DNA of 64,000 bases from Trebouxia sp. TZW2008 (lineage: Eukaryota > Chlorophyta > Trebouxiophyceae > Trebouxiales > Trebouxiaceae): NCBI GenBank assembly GCA_002118135.1, contig BDIU01000202.1:124001-188000 (forward strand), in the 5' to 3' direction. Numbering within the stretch: position 1 is the first letter of the stretch; every line of letters starts with the position of its first letter. The position numbers and the translations under genes are program-made. A model generated the notes under the pieces. The model was not told where the DNA came from. It did no database searches and saw only the letters and a program-made list of their open reading frames with translations. This document shows positions 10,901-23,079 of the stretch, in pieces.

Positions 10901-13900
10901 AAGCCAGTCTGTCGCACATGTTACTCTCAGACTGATGCGACAGCAGTTCTTGCAGATGCAGGGGCTTTGCAGAGGAAGACAAGTAAGCAAGCAAGCACAG
11001 GATCAAGTACACACTTACCAGGCAACTTCAACAAGCAGGCCAGGCATGTATGAGACTACCTGTGCAAAGCCAATTTGCAGGCAGAAAACTTGCAAGGAAC
11101 TGCAGATGTGCAAGACTGACACTGGAAGCAATGCAGACTTTGTGTACAAAGGCAGCTGCTCTAACAGCAAAACAATATTGGCGCAATGGACTCATGAAAT
11201 AAGGCTTACTCTTCTCCTCAAGATGGGTCGCCCTTCTCTTCCACTTTCTTGCCATTTTGCGCTGATGCTGAGCGCGATTTGCACTGAAGGGCAGGCATTC
11301 CTCCACCACAGCCTCGTACAAGAGGTATGCTGTCAGAAACTTTGCAACTGCCTTACGTGCTGCCAGCATCTGTGGTCTTTGTCCACGTACAGGCTGCTGC
11401 AGCTGCAGAACCAGTGACTGCAAATCGCTGAGCACTGGCAAAGTGGACTTCCTGCGCTTGCCAGCTGATCTACGGCTGTCTGCCAGCCAACCCAGTGTAG
11501 AGTCCGTGGCAATGGCATCAGCCTCACTGGTTGTCAACACAGAAGCAAAGGCTACATAGGATTTGACTGGCTGCTGAGGCTGCACAGCCTGCCCACCTTG
11601 CTGCTCTGCTGCAAAGCTGAACCGTGCAGATGCGTGCCGGGCTGCAGAGCTGCCATGGTACACATGCTGAACAGCTGCTGGCTGAGCAAACCCAAATGTG
11701 CTCCTTGATGTTTCAGCCTGTCAGCATTTCAGTGTGAGTGCCTACGCTTGATGCTGTACAACCACATGCAAGGCTTTGACCATGTGCTGCGCAGCTTGCC
11801 CATGGGACTTTCTGACATGCTAGCATGTACTGCAGCTCTGGCTTGCTACAACATGTGCTGTCATGGAGGCACAGTATGCATTATTGACAATGTAGAACTG
11901 AGCACACAGTACATTCAGGGTGCACAGCAATTGCGCATCATACAGGCACAAGCAACGCTTGCAGTCAGCATAAAATGAGGTTACGGCAATATGCCGAGCA
12001 GACATGAGTCACTGCCGGCTCATATGTAATGAATGCCTGCATAACATGTGAAAGCTGATCCTAGCATGCGTTTGGTGCTTCAGGATAACAACATCACGCA
12101 GGCTGTGTTTGCTCTATGTTCAACACTGACAAGATCCCACCTGATGGTTATCAGGCCGTGAAGTTGAAGCGTTGGCCATATATTTCTTGTCTGAGTGGAA
12201 GTTGTTTCTACTATATTGCGGCACTTTGGTGCTTTTGTCTGTATATGGCTGAATTGCGCCATGTCTTGGTAGGGACCGCGCAGGCTGCAGGCAACAAGCA
12301 GGCATCTTAGCAGGTGAGGAGCATCAAAAGGTGATGCGTGCATGTGGTGAGCATTCAGACTGCCGCTTGGGCGTTACCAGCACATTTTTGGCTTGCCGGT
12401 CGCAGTGCACACTCCCCATGATAAGTTGACAACGACTGTTTATGTTGCATTCTGTGGCAGTGTACATAGCAGGGCAGTTTGCAAACATCTACAGCTAGAG
12501 CTGAAGTTGTGCATGTGCCAACGCATGGCAAAGGCCTGGACGTGCATGCCAACAACAGCTGAAGCATAGGCTCACGCACTTGCTTGGAGCTAGAAGAAGA
12601 CAACTCTGCTGCAGGTTCCTTGCCAGCTGAGCTGGTATGGAAGGATCTGCTGCCCTGGGTACGGCGCGCCTCATGGTGCTCTGGGTAAACGGCCCTGATG
12701 GTATCACCGCGGTGACCAGGAGGATACTCAGGCTGGGCTTGGTACACATGTCTCTGCCGCGCCTCACGCTCATAGCCTTGCCCCTGAACAACAGCAGGCA
12801 GCAAACAAATCAGTCTCAAGAAACACGCCTCAGCAAAAAGCAAGAGCAATGAGTCATCGCATGGTGGGATGATTGTATCATCTGACACTTGGGCTCACAT
12901 TAGGATAGCTGCAGCCAGGGGCAGGCATTGCACACCACGCCTTGCTTGCATTGCCTTGCACCTCATCAAAAGCAGGCAGCAGAATCCACTCTTAGATCCT
13001 AGACCTCAGCAAAGAGCAAGGGTGATTTGTCATCACATGATGGGCCTACGGTATCACCTGAGAATTGGGCTCACACATTGTGATAGCCAGGGGCAGGCAT
13101 TGCACACCAGCATTGCGCCATTGTGCACACATGCAAAGAGGGCAAATGGGCTACAGAAGAGAATTGCATCAGGGTATACCTGACCATGCCACTGTGTGTA
13201 GAGGAGATCTCCGAATTATGCAGCAGATCACAACCCTGTGGTGTACACTAGATGCCAGCTGCTCGGTTTGTGAGGTCAACATGCTTCCTCTTGTCTCAGC
13301 AAATGCTGATGTTTGGGGACAGAAGCTTGAGTACTGTGGCTGTTGCAGCATAATGTTGTGCACTGTTCACCAGTACCACGTCATGCTATGTGACAGTGCA
13401 AAGGAGTCGCGCAGACATTGCAGACATGGGATGCACAACAGGGCAGCACAAGTCTTTGTCAGCAGTAGGTTTCAGGGCAAAGCTGTAGGCCAGAGGCAGA
13501 GGTGGTCTGGGCTTGGGCATCTTGGGGCTTTTGCATGTGTCCTTTTGACAGCAAGGTCATGAAAAGGCAGCCTTTACCGCAAACTTCAGTGTGAATGAGC
13601 CGTGCTGTGGTCGTTGGTGGTCTGAGGGTTCAGTTGTGGTGGCAGTAATGTTGCATGAAGGACATGTCAAGCTTGGTATTAGTGAAATTGAGCACTGACC
13701 TTTTTGAGGCCCTGTGCAACACCTGTCCACATGCTCAATGCCACAACTGCTGGCAGTGAAACAAAACATTGGCCAAATTACCTTGACTGAAAGGGTGAGC
13801 TGCGCTTGCAGCGCACAGGATCAAACAATGATTGTACTTGTGATTTTGCATACATTGCACAGGACTGCAGTGCAAAGCCTGCGTGTTTTGCTGCCTGTTT

Positions 13901-16900
13901 GCATTGCTTTAAGTGAGGTGACAGAGACCAATGATCAAAACCACGAATGTACACTGAAAGCCAGCAGCAGCATCAAGACTGACCTGTGTGTACTCTGCAG
14001 GACCTCTACGCAAGGCTCCAGATGCAAAATGCACTGGCACTGAAGGGGCACGTCGGGACCCCTGGGGGGGCGCCACTCGTGGTGCAGGGGGCAGCGGGGG
14101 CCCTGGCGGCACTGAGGTGGTGAGAGCCCTGTCTTCAGACTCCCAGAAGCCAAATGGGGGTGGAGGTGGGGGGAGCTGAGGTCCTGACCCTCTTGGGCTG
14201 TCGCGAGCTCAGCCTTGAGGTCCCCTGGACCCTGGTGGGGGGAGAGGCAGGAGGGCCAGGGGCCTTGGCCGCGTTTGGCTCCTGGAAACCCGGCCATGAG
14301 GTTCCCTGGACCCTGATGGGGGAGGTTGTGTAGGGGCCAGGCGTGCTGGTGCAGGAGACGTTGAGCCCAAGCTTGCCTGCAAACATGTTCAAGATGCATG
14401 TCAGGAGTTGATTCACTGTTGGGGTCAAGCTTTGCTTGCATCCCACACAGAGGCTGCACAAAGCGGCTGCAGAGGTAGCAGCTGCATGAACAGCAATGGC
14501 GTGTTGAATTAGTTTTTGAACCTGCATTGGAATTGAGCCTTACTACAAGGGCAAGGGAGCTCCCATTGCAATGCTGAGCAGAGCTCTGCAACAAGCTGGC
14601 AGATGCAGCAATGATCATGAACGCTGCTGAGACATGCTCAGCCTGCAGAAGGTGTGTCGCTCTTGTCCAGAACGTGTCTCTATTACACAGCAGCTGATGT
14701 CCTCAGGATTTTGCAACTTCACTGATTAACGTAACGTAGACTTGGGCTTAAATCAGTCACACCCAGCTTCTGCAAGATGCAGCTTGCAGGCATGACGACA
14801 GCGCCTCATGCATATCTACAGCATGCACTCCAAGACATTATGGCGCTCGCCGTGCTTTTGACATGCACAGGCCACACTTGCCAAAGCAAGTGCTGTGCAG
14901 GACTATTCGTAGCAGAGCAAGTGACAGTGAGTACCTTGGCTCGTTTGTGTTGGCCTTGGCTTGCCTGAGCAGTGCCTTGCGGACTCAGAGGCCGCTTGCT
15001 GTCATCAGCCTGTGCCCAAGTTCCAGCTGATGCCTGCACCCAACAGCAGCAACATTATCAGCATGGAAGGGCCCTGCATGCTTGATTGCATGATGCAGCC
15101 CCAATCGAGGATCTTGCATGCTACAGCACTACATCTTGTGTGAGCGCAGCCCAGGCCCTTCCATGTCAGATCCAATACATGCAAACCAAGCACTGCTAAG
15201 CCACCAAGAATTCCAGCCAAGGGAAGGCGTGAGGACATGTGACTCTTTGCACATTGTGAATTGTGTTTGCCGCTGCTGCTGCTGGAGATGTTGGCCATGA
15301 GTGTGGAATGATGCATTGAGTGACATGCTCTGAGGGTGCACAGCTGAAAATGGTCTTCGTACACAATAAAGTGGTGCCATAAGAGATATGACAACTTACA
15401 CTGGAGGTTTGCACAGTCCCTTGCATCATGGCCTGGAAGCGTGAAGCATAAGCATCTACATGATCCAGTCTGTTAAGAGCATATAGAAGAGTCAAGCAAA
15501 ATACAGCTGTGTTTACATAACCCACGCGATTTCAGCTGAAAGACAAAACACAAATCGTTGTACGTGAAGAAATCTCAAGCAATGCATCATGAAACATTTG
15601 CATGGCCCCGACAGAATGCCATGCACGCTGTTGGGCAAGCTTGCTTAGGCTCGGTCATTACGAGAAGCAATGCTACAGAAATGTGTGCACTAATGTGCAA
15701 TTCTCAGTCAAGATGCAGCAGTCAACGATCAATCTATCCACTGCACGAAGGCACTGTCATGTGGACTGCTGACAGACAGAAGCAAAGGGGCAGAGACTGG
15801 CCATGGGCCAGGCAAATGGGATTGAGCAGGCAGACCCAAACTCTCCTTGCAAATCATAACCATATACTACAAGCTCACACTATCATAGGCGCACAGCACA
15901 AACTGGCAGGATTGATAGACATTTGGGGGCAGCTTCTGGACGCCTGAATCTTGGTGCTGGTGGCATTGGCGCTGAAAATGCGGGCAACTTGGTCCTATGC
16001 TTCTGGCAAGCAGTCTCGACTTGAATCACATCGTATATGTGAGGCTTGAGGACTATTGCACTGCAGTTGGAGTCAAGCAGGAGCTCACCTTGGGTTCAGC
16101 TGCTGTAGACAAGCTTTTTTGATGTGGACCGCCCTAAACCCGAACGGTGACAGCAGATGCTTTTGCGCAACACTCAGTGAAGCAAAGCTCCCAAACTGCA
16201 CGTGTTTCACTCATGCCATGCAGGGAAGCCGACAGTCAAAGCAGTCGCAGCATAGTCAGTGCTTGGCCTGACCTGTGTGCGTGGAGCACCGGGCAAATGC
16301 GTGGGGGTGGACAAAGGGCTTTGAGCAGTATGGTGAATGCCCTTGAGTGGCTGCGCAGGAGATGCTGCAGATAGGGCTGGTCCCTGCTGTGCAGCAGGCA
16401 CCTTGGGGATACGTGAGCTGGGCTTGGCAGCCCTGCTTGCCAGCTCATCTGGAGCCAACTCAGCCGGATCAGGCAGATGTGCTGGACCAGTAACCTGTAA
16501 GCAATTTGTGAAGGTCAGCTTGCATGTACATGCTGTGCAGACTTATGATGCAGGGATGGGCAATGCGAGCACAGGAGATAGACAGGCCGCCAGCCAGGTC
16601 CAAGGGATGAAGTCCAATTCTGACTGGGATCATACACATGAGCAGAGTTGATGTGACGCCTGATGGTGGCAAAGCACAAACTTGTGATTCACAGGTACTG
16701 TGCAGCTTGGAGCTGCATGCATATACCAAGGCTGCGTGTTGCCTCTACAAGCTTCAAGGTTTTGCACACACATGGAGAATATGGTGTTTCAAATCAACAG
16801 TACAAGGGCAAGACATGTCGAAATGCGTGGACCGGTGCACCAACACAAATGGCTGCTCTGCACTCAACCTTTTTGAGCATCCTGACCCAAGCTTTAGCAG

Positions 16901-18199
16901 CAGAGTGGCATGCAAGCATCTTTGGTGGTGCTGAGCAAGTAATACAGACAGAGCACAAACCTGCTGTGCACAACGTGCAGCAGCTGCCTGAGTGGCTGTG
17001 TCAACGGCGTGGAGGCTGCTCTTGCGTTTGCCAGCATGCAGAGCATCTTCCTGCATTGCAAGTCATGACTGAATGGCTTGAGCAGGACCAAGATGACCAG
17101 AACAGAAATAGACAGTGCTGTGCTTGACCCTATACAGCAACCAATTGAGTAATGTTGCAATCTGTGCTCAGCAGCATTTTACCAACAAACAGACTGCTCA
17201 TCTCTGAAAGCATGTGCAAGACCCCTTGCAATAATGACAGAACGTCAGATGATCCTCCAAAGGCTGCATTTCATTGATGTAGCGTTGTCTGCACTGCAAG
17301 ACCGCATGCGCAAAAATACCAGCTGCAGCATGCAATGCTATCAAGCTGTCTGTCAGGCTGCAAGCAGGCGAAACTTGGCTGTGTGTGTCAGCAGACAGTA
17401 ATTGAAGCTCTGAAGATGTTTACCTGCTCAAGCGTGGTCATCACGACATTGACCATTGCTGAAAACCCAGCAGACTCGGGTGGACATGGCAATCCCATAT
17501 GCACACAGAATTCCCGAAGCTTGAAGGGCCTCAAGGATTCGAGGATGCCAACCCAGTTCACCTCTCCTCCAGCTGCCTGGTGCTGCCTCAAGGCGTCCAC
17601 CATACTGTCCACATTGGCCTTCTCAACTGTGGCAAGATTCTGGTAGACAAGCTGAGGGCAAAATGGCAGGATCACTCGCACACCCAGCGTGTCAAGCGCT
17701 TTCATGCCAGCGCAGAACAGCGCTTGGGACGCCTCTTGCAGCCTGAAGGACTCCTGCACAGAGCAGAACAGTCATAAGCGTCACGCCCTGCGACGCATGT
17801 GGAAGGAAGACTGCTTGACAGCTCAGTTTAAGTCTACAGCAGGAATTGGCCTGTCCGGCATTGTCTGTCGTAAACAACCGCCCTGATGCACTTTGCAGAT
17901 TGAGCAAGCTCACCCAATCTCTCCCGACGGGTTCCCAACAGGTCGCTGCGTCTGGAATATTGTCCATAGCAGACCCGTAGACAGGCACACGGGGGGAGTT
18001 GCTGATGCCAATCTCACCCGGAGAGCCGCTTAACTGCAAGCATTACTTGACTAGCACCGCTGACTGTGCTCACCACAGTACTCAGCTGCGCTTCAGGGTA
18101 CTCCTGCGCAGTTACAGCTGGTGCCCGACCTCAACTTGATGCGGGTGGTCTTCAGCACAGCAGAAACAAGGATACCTTGAAGACTTCCTTGAATGTCAT
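7971..18199 (-). CDS. large multi-exon protein, unrecognised, 3' end unresolved
   Basis: Family not recognised. Exons with matching phases and good splice sites: 18176-18199 (ATG, reads MTFKEVFK), 17914-18033, 17424-17753, 16273-16494, 14935-15033, 13984-14175, 12580-12783, 11210-11717, 10685-10794, 10300-10401, 9277-9637, 8472-8617, 7971-8081. The N-terminal about 155 residues look folded (a long alpha-helical stretch in 17424-17753). The middle is disordered: Pro/Ala-rich, a basic patch SKRPLSPQG...HKRAK that could be a nuclear signal, a PPPPPPFGFWESED segment, and a Ser run. The segments in 9277-9637 and 8472-8617 are Ala/Gln/Glu-rich helices. Exons may be missing between 16273 and 12783, and the stop codon was not found, so this could also be two genes. 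Echo copies flank at least two exons. Confidence 0.5.
9205..9250. repeat. dispersed repeat, copy 1
   Basis: About 45 bp centred on GTTAGGCGTCATAGCAGGAG, in an intron of the large unrecognised gene just downstream (on its coding strand) of the exon 9,277-9,637. A close copy lies at the right window edge. Confidence 0.7.
12835..13150. repeat. tandem about 172-bp echoes upstream of an exon
   Basis: Sequence at the acceptor side of the exon 12580-12783 is repeated in the upstream intron. The block 12,835-12,990 recurs at about 13,005-13,150 with a period near 172 bp; both contain the stretch GCCAGGGGCAGGCATTGCAC. The exon-proximal sequence around 12,770-12,835 is a third, more diverged member. 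Confidence 0.65.
14180..14345. repeat. echoes of a proline-rich exon's acceptor edge
   Basis: Two degenerate copies of the 5' edge of the exon 13984-14175 lie upstream at about 14,215-14,265 and 14,290-14,340 (shared text GAGGTCCCCTGGACCCTG versus GAGGTTCCCTGGACCCTG). Base composition is very C-rich on the coding strand, so chance similarity inflates the match; still, the order of words is conserved. Confidence 0.55.
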
Positions 18200-18419
18200 C
18201 GAGGATGAACCGATGACTCATGCGTCCGTGAGGAGCTGGTTCAGGATGCGAATCGGCACCACCGCAGCAGCAGGCATCGTCAACAGGCTGGTCTGCATGG
18301 AGCAACTTTGCGGTTGTGCACCGCAAAGCAGGCACAAGCATAAGGCAGCAAGCAAGTGCCGATCTTCCGGCATGCGGTGCATCACGATCGGCTGCTTTCC
18401 CCTGCTTACTTGTGATGTA

Positions 18420-18593
18420 CAGTGAACTCTCTTTGTAAGGACACTCGATGTAAGGACAATCTCCATGTAGAGACAACGCCATTGGTAACCAATCACTGCA
18501 TTCTGACTGCACTGGTCCCTCTGAGTAAGGACAATTCGATGTAAGGACAAGATGCTTGGGAACCAAAGCAGTCGTTACAAAGAGAGTTCACTG
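18420..18593. mobile_element. pogo/Tigger-like MITE, 174 bp, TA target site
   Basis: A non-autonomous element with perfect terminal inverted repeats of about 19 bp (CAGTGAACTCTCTTTGTAA and its complement), flanked on both sides by TA. Subterminal GATGTAAGGACAA words are also inverted. The CAGTgAActCTC terminus and TA duplication are typical of the pogo/Tigger branch of Tc1-mariner elements. No coding capacity. Confidence 0.85.
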
Positions 18594-19676
18594 TAGTGAC
18601 CTATTTCACAATCTCATGGATCCTGTTCCCTTTCAGCAAGTGCTGGTTCAGCACTTCCCTGTGGATTGCGTATTTCTACTTATAACATTTGCTGTGCATA
18701 CATCAGGTTCGACTCACAAAGGTGTTACATTTGACACTGCCAGTCAAACGCATGTCACAATTGGTTTCAGTCTTACATGTTTGCTTGAACTCAGCTGACT
18801 CAAACTGACTCAGTTGCTGAGTATGAGACTGCTGATATACTGTCTGCTGCACAAATTGAGTCATGAATGGTACAAGCTTGATTCGTTGGGAGGAGGGTCA
18901 GAGGTTTGAATTGAGTGCAAGGTTGATGCTGCAACTCATTTGCCGATGCCGATATTGCTAAGTTGTCGTCTGCTGCCATTGCCGCTTTATGCAACAAGTG
19001 CCTTGCTTCTGCTAGTGGTCCTGCTGTGGCTGCTTTCAGTTGCTCGCAGGGATGGGCAGCCCAAGCAACATCTTACCCATGTTTAGGAGCTGGCTCATGG
19101 CTGATCTCTGTGCCCTTACGCCGGTGGGACGTTGGATAAGCTCTACCCCACATCTTTTGGCAGCTGTTGCAACAGTTGCACTGTGCGTAATCAGTATCAG
19201 CTGTTGCCAAGGACATGATGAAGGGTCAGGTTATAGTTGACACTTGCTTTACACGCCCTGCGAATGTCCTCAGCTGTGTTCAAGACAGGAATTCTATCAA
19301 GGGAGGTTCTTGTGCGCTTCACATACTCAGCAGTTTTGTCTATTTGGCCTGCTTTTCCTTGCAACTTTTGCTGTGTATATACCCGTTTGACTCATAAAGG
19401 TATTACGTCGAACTCACGAGCGTTGCAACTGGACGCTTGAATGTGACCTGACAGAAATTGCGCTTTGGTCCTGGTATGAAGCTACTGTTTAGCCCAGAAT
19501 TACACTGCATTCATGCGCGGGCTCTCTCGGTTTGAGCTTGCAATTTGTGCAGCCTTCTTGCTGCACAACATCCTGAGCAGAATGTATAGCTTGCTGTTGC
19601 ATTGCTGTCTTGAAACATCTTTGCTGTCAAGTGAGTGTAGTGGAACCAGCTTGATGTTTGCCATTGAGCAGCAATA
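18594..19676. other. gene-poor stretch, probably old transposon debris
   Basis: No convincing exon was seen. A word of about 40 bp around 18,690-18,735 (GACTCACAAAGGTGTTACAT) recurs in diverged form at about 19,375-19,410, suggesting remnants of a repeat. The LINE fragment begins just downstream and its 5' part could reach into this stretch. Confidence 0.35.
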
Positions 19677-20516
19677 GTGAAACAGCTACTGCCCCAACTC
19701 CAACAGCTTGGAGTCACAATCAGTTATAAGCTAGATGGGCAGATCATGCACAGCCGGAAACCCACCGAAGAAGACTTGCTGTGGATCTTGCTGTATGCCG
19801 ACGACATCTCACTGATCTGTGATGACATTGCCAATCTGAGCACATTGTCAGCTGTCAGCTGTCACACTCATGGACAACACATACCTAGTGGGGCCTGACC
19901 ATCAACACACATAACACAAAGGTGTTGACTGTGGGTCATGATGCTTAGTACCAAGCTGCCAACATCAACATCTGTATATGGGGCGACAAGCTAGAAGTGG
20001 TCTCGTCACTCAAATACTCGGGCTCCACCTTTTCCTCAGAAGCCACTATTGATGCTGAAGTGAGGCATAGGATTGCTGCAGCAAACGTCGCTTTTGTTCG
20101 TTTGCATAAAGCCAGAGATTGTCCCACAAGGGCATTGACACGTTTCACCAAACTCCAGTTTTTCCAGTCTATTGTCATGTCGGTGCTTGTATGGTGCAGA
20201 GACATGGACTCTGCTCAACAAGCACTGTGCAACTATGTCTGTCTTTTTGATGAGTTGTTTGGATGGACTCCAAAATGAGGAGTAAGAGGCTTAGGTGGTA
20301 TGGACATGTCTGCAGGATGCTAAACACTAGGTTGCCTAAGGTCATATTGTTTGGTCAAGTCAACGGGTCAAATCCTCCAAGTCGCCCAAGGAAGATTTGG
20401 AATCACATTGTTTTGCCTGAGTTTCAACTGTTGTACATCAGTCGTCCATATTGCAACGCTCAAGACAAGCCTGCCTGGCGAGATAGGACTTGTGCCACAC
20501 ATACCTAGCAGTACAG
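19677..20516 (+). mobile_element. decayed, 5'-truncated LINE-type retrotransposon
   Basis: Fragments of a reverse transcriptase lie in more than one frame. The catalytic YADD motif, within WILLYADDISLICDD, is at about 19,779-19,826, followed after stops and a frame change by FSSEATIDAEVRHRIAAANV (about 20,025-20,085) and then RLRWYGHVCRML near 20,287. The last is the usual C-terminal signature of non-LTR retrotransposons seen as LRWxGHVxRM. A short AT-rich tail follows at 20,528-20,550. The copy cannot make a functional protein: it lacks the endonuclease and early RT motifs and has several frame breaks. Confidence 0.8.
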
Positions 20517-21926
20517 GCTGGAACATGTAATTATTATTATAATTTTTTGTCGAGCAGCAACAGCAGTGAGTGCAATCATTGTCAGAGTTGCAGATGAGTT
20601 GTACCAAAGTACAGTTATATTGTGATATTGGACAGACTTGGCAGGAGTGAGTGGGCAATTTAACGATATTGAACAGAAGCAAAAGGAGATTGTGTCAGCA
20701 TGATTCAGGTGTTGGGCTGCCAAGTTTGCTGACAACATTGTTACAACGCCATGAACATCGGCATCATGATCCTTGCAGTCTGCAGAGACGCACAGCTTCA
20801 GCCTGAAGCCCTGCGGCAGGGTATGACATCCGGAAAACTTTGCAAGGAGAATTGCAGAAGTTTTTGCAAGAAACTTGCCAAAGTTCTGCACCAACCTAGC
20901 ATAGGTTGAGCACGGTTAAAGCACATGCAAAACCCTGCAGAACTCACGCAAGACCCTTGCTGACTCGGTTGACTAATTCGTTGAGTCCTTTGTCCCTGGC
21001 AGCATGGAGACGCAGAAGTCTTGACAGGTGCACCATCATCCTTGATTGCGTCTGTAGAGCAAGGCTGGCAAGCATAAGGAATATTGATGTAACAGCCATG
21101 TTAGATAGAGTATTTGATGCTTGCTGCTGCAACACATGTCTATATGCAGATCAATCTGAGCAAGTCTTTGAGATATCCAGCCAGCAGTAAAGCTTTCAAA
21201 GTGCCTGCATCTTAGGAGCAAAAAACCTTGTTTCTCCTGAAGAAGACCATGAGTACAATTCTGCGAGACCTTTGAAAACAGTGCAGTTACGGGCGCAGTT
21301 CAATCAAGTCCTGCACTATTTTGCGTCGTGCTCGGGCTTCTCCCCAGAGACGACGAGTCTCACTGACCGTGAATGCTGCTTGCTGCATGCACAAGCTATC
21401 ACGTCCTGCCGTGCCCTGCTTCTGCACCTTCGCCAACTTGCTCACGGCTCCAGAACTTGTTTGTGATGGATCAATCGCTCCTTTGGCGCTCCAAATACGG
21501 CCCAAGCTGCCAACAGCTGTCAAGTCAACCTGAGTCTGGTAAGGTCCTCAGTTACTACACCGTCCAAACTTGACGATGAGGCCTCCTACATGTCAAATGA
21601 CCGTAGCGCGGCCGAACGAAGTTTGTTGGTGATGTCGGCAGCGGCAACGGCCGACGCGTCAGAAAGGACGCTAGGTTGCTAGTGGCTCGGACCACAAAAC
21701 CCTAATATTCTCGAGGGTTGCCACCCCATAGCCGCTGAACCACAGGAGTGACATGCTGATATATAAAGTGAGCCTGAATGCATCTACCTGCATCATTTGG
21801 CTTCCCACCGAAATGTAGCTATGTCAGCCGCAGCAGCAGCGACAGCCATGTCAGCCGCAGCAGCAGCGACAGCCATTCAGGCAGAGCGCAGCCCCGAGAT
21901 CGGCCTGTGCACACTAGTGCTGGTGC
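20517..21926. other. intergenic, no gene seen
   Basis: Short open frames only, none with family resemblance. The last about 350 bp (21,590-21,926) is richer in CpG and includes a direct repeat of 27 bp at about 21,821-21,874 that encodes alanine runs in one frame; it may be the promoter or 5' UTR of the candidate gene starting at 21,927. Confidence 0.35.
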
Positions 21927-22568
21927 ATGGGCTTCATCAAGAAGCCTTTGACGATCCTCGACGGAGATCGTACAGGAAACGGGCCCGCCCTTGTGACCTT
22001 CGGATCCGCAGGTCCGGTGGGAACGGGCCCTGTACGCAAGACCCTCCAAGCAAGAGCTCAGGTATGCCAAGGTAAGTTCATGCCGAGGTAAGTCTCTGTC
22101 AAGCCACCCACCAAGCCCTTGACTTGTTTTCGTTGTCTCTATTCCTTGTGAGAGGCTACAGCGAATGCAATACACCACTCTTTCTTTGACGTTTCTATTG
22201 AAATACCAGAGATAGGTTGATAATATGTGGCATGCTGCCAGCTAAACTAGTGATGTGTGTCTTATGAGTTGCAAATGATGCGCATGATCAGTGATGATGA
22301 GTGGATCAGTGATGATGAGTGGATCAAGTCAGTCAAGTCTTGCGGCCTTACAGTCCTGCCCCTTCTTAAGAAAGCCTGATGCAGTTGTGCAGAATGCAGC
22401 AAGTCAATGGAAATCTCTGTCACTGCAAATGTTCATAACGTTCATGCAGCGCTCTGCACAAGCGGATGACACTTTCAAACAGCTTATAGTAACAGTGTTT
22501 GAGCGGGGTTCAGATTGTCGCGACACTGTGACTGATGCCCCTTGCTGCAAACGCTGTAAGAGGGATGG
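21927..22568 (+). CDS. doubtful two-exon hypothetical protein, 3' partial
   Basis: Not recognised. Exon 1 (21927-22061) starts with ATG directly after an in-frame stop and reads MGFIKKPLTILDGD..., ending at a CAG/GTATGC donor in phase 0. Exon 2 (22354-22568) has a TTACAG acceptor in phase 0 and a GG/GTGAGT donor in phase 2, and carries a Cys/Lys-rich end CCKRCKRDG. No later exon or stop was found before the RED gene. The phases fit and the composition is protein-like, but chance is possible. Confidence 0.25.
22288..22325. repeat. two-copy 18-bp tandem repeat
   Basis: The unit ATCAGTGATGATGAGTGG occurs twice in direct succession. Short slippage-type repeat in the putative intron of the doubtful gene; no function inferred. 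Confidence 0.8.
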
Positions 22569-23079
22569 GTGAGTCTAGAGGGAAGTGTTGCGAGGAGATA
22601 AGGTAAGCATGTCACCAATGACAAGCAGTTCTCAAGCATGTTCAAACAGTGCACATGCTGGGGAACAAGTCTTTGCAGCTTTAGCCTGATGGCCGCTGCA
22701 CCGAAGCAGTGGCTGCAATGTTCATGGCAGCGACCAATTGCAGACTGGCGGTAATGGCTGTCTGCATGGTTTATGGCACATATCATCATATTCTGCGGCG
22801 CTTGGAAGCATTGGGGGTTTCATCAGGAGCAGATTGTGCACTGCTGAAAGCTTTGCTGTAGTCTCCGCCCTGCAGCATGCATTGCTCTGTCATGCCCTTG
22901 TCACAAATGTAATGAATGTCGACATTTGCATAACCCTGGCATTGGCGCTGTGTGGCAAACACTGCCACATCAGGGGAACCTGTAATTTGAACGCCCTTGT
23001 CACCAAAAAGTGAAAAGCAGCAGACAGTACAAGCACTTGCGCTGAGGTAGACGATCAAGCAGAACAGCACTGCAGGACA

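Noticed and set aside
13935..14618. 227-residue Pro/His-rich open frame
   Set aside because: Competes with the frame PPPPPPFGFWESED on the same strand, which alone is bounded by phase-matched splice sites; the long frame covers intron and echo copies.
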